From: Lotus japonicus
Taxonomy: Eukaryota > Streptophyta > Magnoliopsida > Fabales > Fabaceae
Direction of reading: 5' to 3'
NCBI RefSeq assembly: GCF_012489685.1
Contig: NC_080046.1
Coordinates: 2,730,501-2,794,500 of the forward strand
DNA length: 64,000 nt
Part shown: in pieces, positions 63,359 through 64,000 of the stretch
Layout of the letters: each line of letters begins with the position of its first letter
Numbering within the stretch: the first letter of the stretch is position 1
Notes under the pieces: model-generated
The model's input: only the letters and a program-made list of their open reading frames with translations
Database searches by the model: none
Told to the model about the DNA's origin: nothing
Program-made: the position numbers and the translations under genes

Positions 63359-63617
63359 ATGGCGACGGCGCGTGAAGAGAACCCTTACGAAGGCGGCGGC
63401 GGAGGGTTCGGTAAGTTCCGCAAAAGACCGTTCCGGCGAACCCAAACGACGCCGTACGATCGTCCACCGACAGCGCTCAGAAACCCTACCAGGAACAACG
63501 GTTGGCTCTCGAAGCTCGTTGATCCCGCTCAGAGACTCATCACTTATAGCGCCAACAGGCTCTTCTCCTCCGTTTTCCGCAACCGCCTCACTGCACCTCC
63601 TCCTCCTCCTCCTCCAG
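63359..63617 (+). CDS. NUP1: Nuclear pore protein NUP1/NUP136-like, first exon (continues beyond window)
   Basis: The ATG at 63359 opens a frame reading MATAREENPYEGGGGGFGKF then RTQTTPYDRPPTALRNP and GWLSKLVDPAQRLITYSANR, LFSSVFRNRL and a proline run. This is the conserved N terminus of plant NUP1 (NUP136), an FG-type nucleoporin of the nuclear basket that affects nuclear shape and mRNA export. A donor CCAG|GTTTCT ends the exon at 63617; the rest of the window is intron 1. The FG-repeat body is not in view. Confidence 0.82.
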
Positions 63618-64000
63618 GTTTCTTCTTCTTTTCCCTTTTTTATTTATTTCAAATTTTCAGTTTTGTCATTTTCTCTCAAATTTTTAATGTGAATTTGTTA
63701 TTTGTAGTTTTTTAATGTGAGAATATTGATCACTTTCGGTGTTATTATTGCTAATTAATAATGTCAATGTCTTAAATTTTGAGGGCATGCAAGGTGGTGT
63801 TTAAATTAACATTGTTGTTGTTATGGCTTCGAAAACAAATTCAGTTTAGTTTGTCTTTTAGGATGTTATGTTATGTTTCTGAAAGGTTGAACATTTTGAA
63901 ATTGTCTGATAGTATGTCTCTGTTCTGATGTTTACTAAAAAACCAGACTTGTGTTGTATGTTTTCGTCGTAAGTTGTGTGTGCCAGGGCAGTGCTAGAGG

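Overview
The window is nuclear DNA of a flowering plant. Genes have spliced exons with GT-AG introns, intergenic DNA is AT-rich, and plant-only families are present: a PPR protein with an RRM, a CDPK, the plant nucleoporin NUP1, a plant mobile domain, and MULE, CACTA, TRIM and Tat-type Ty3/gypsy elements. It looks like a eudicot and quite possibly a legume, but nothing here proves the genus. No organellar, bacterial, rRNA, tRNA or CRISPR features were seen.

Host genes: (1) 101-8025 minus, 5' portion of PPR4 (RRM + PPR, chloroplast), continuing beyond the left edge. (2) 10087-14301 minus, complete 8-exon peroxisomal uricase ending in SKM. (3) 33825-34868 minus, single-exon GT14/DUF266 Golgi glycosyltransferase. 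(4) 53953-61476 plus, complete 7-exon calcium-dependent protein kinase of the CPK1/2/20 type. (5) 63359 onward plus, first exon of nucleoporin NUP1/NUP136, continuing beyond the right edge. These genes act independently and form no operon.

Mobile DNA fills most of the rest. The centrepiece is a 10.3-kb Mutator-like element (15227-25553) with a perfect 9-bp target duplication. It carries three apparently open genes: a plant-mobile-domain protein with an RGG tail (plus), an HROB-type recombination OB-fold protein (minus), and a 892-aa MULE transposase fused to an OTU protease-like domain (minus). TTCGGA/TCCGAA-rich sequence sits at both ends and again in the middle beside terminal-repeat-like fragments, so the element may be a composite. 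A 0.27-kb relative without genes lies at 28171-28442. A 9.65-kb Tat/Retand-like Ty3/gypsy element (38762-48416) has near-identical 225-bp LTRs, an intact 1507-codon pol, one amber codon between gag and pol, and a decayed antisense ORF. It is inserted into an older MITE-like repeat.

Other elements include a Pack-type TIR element (31836-33583) with scrambled pieces of a WPP-domain gene and RACK1; a second TIR element with GC-rich cargo (29814-30951); a PIF/Harbinger derivative with a duplicated transposase tail (8449-9315); a hAT remnant with TSD (48750-49492); TRIMs, a solo LTR, SINEs, two foldbacks and a CACTA end. Eight very short insertions (about 10-26 nt, all starting with a T run) are each flanked by 8-17-bp direct repeats.

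Exon coordinates come from reading splice signals and reading-frame continuity by eye and may be off by a base or two. Family names come from recognised motifs; no database search was run.
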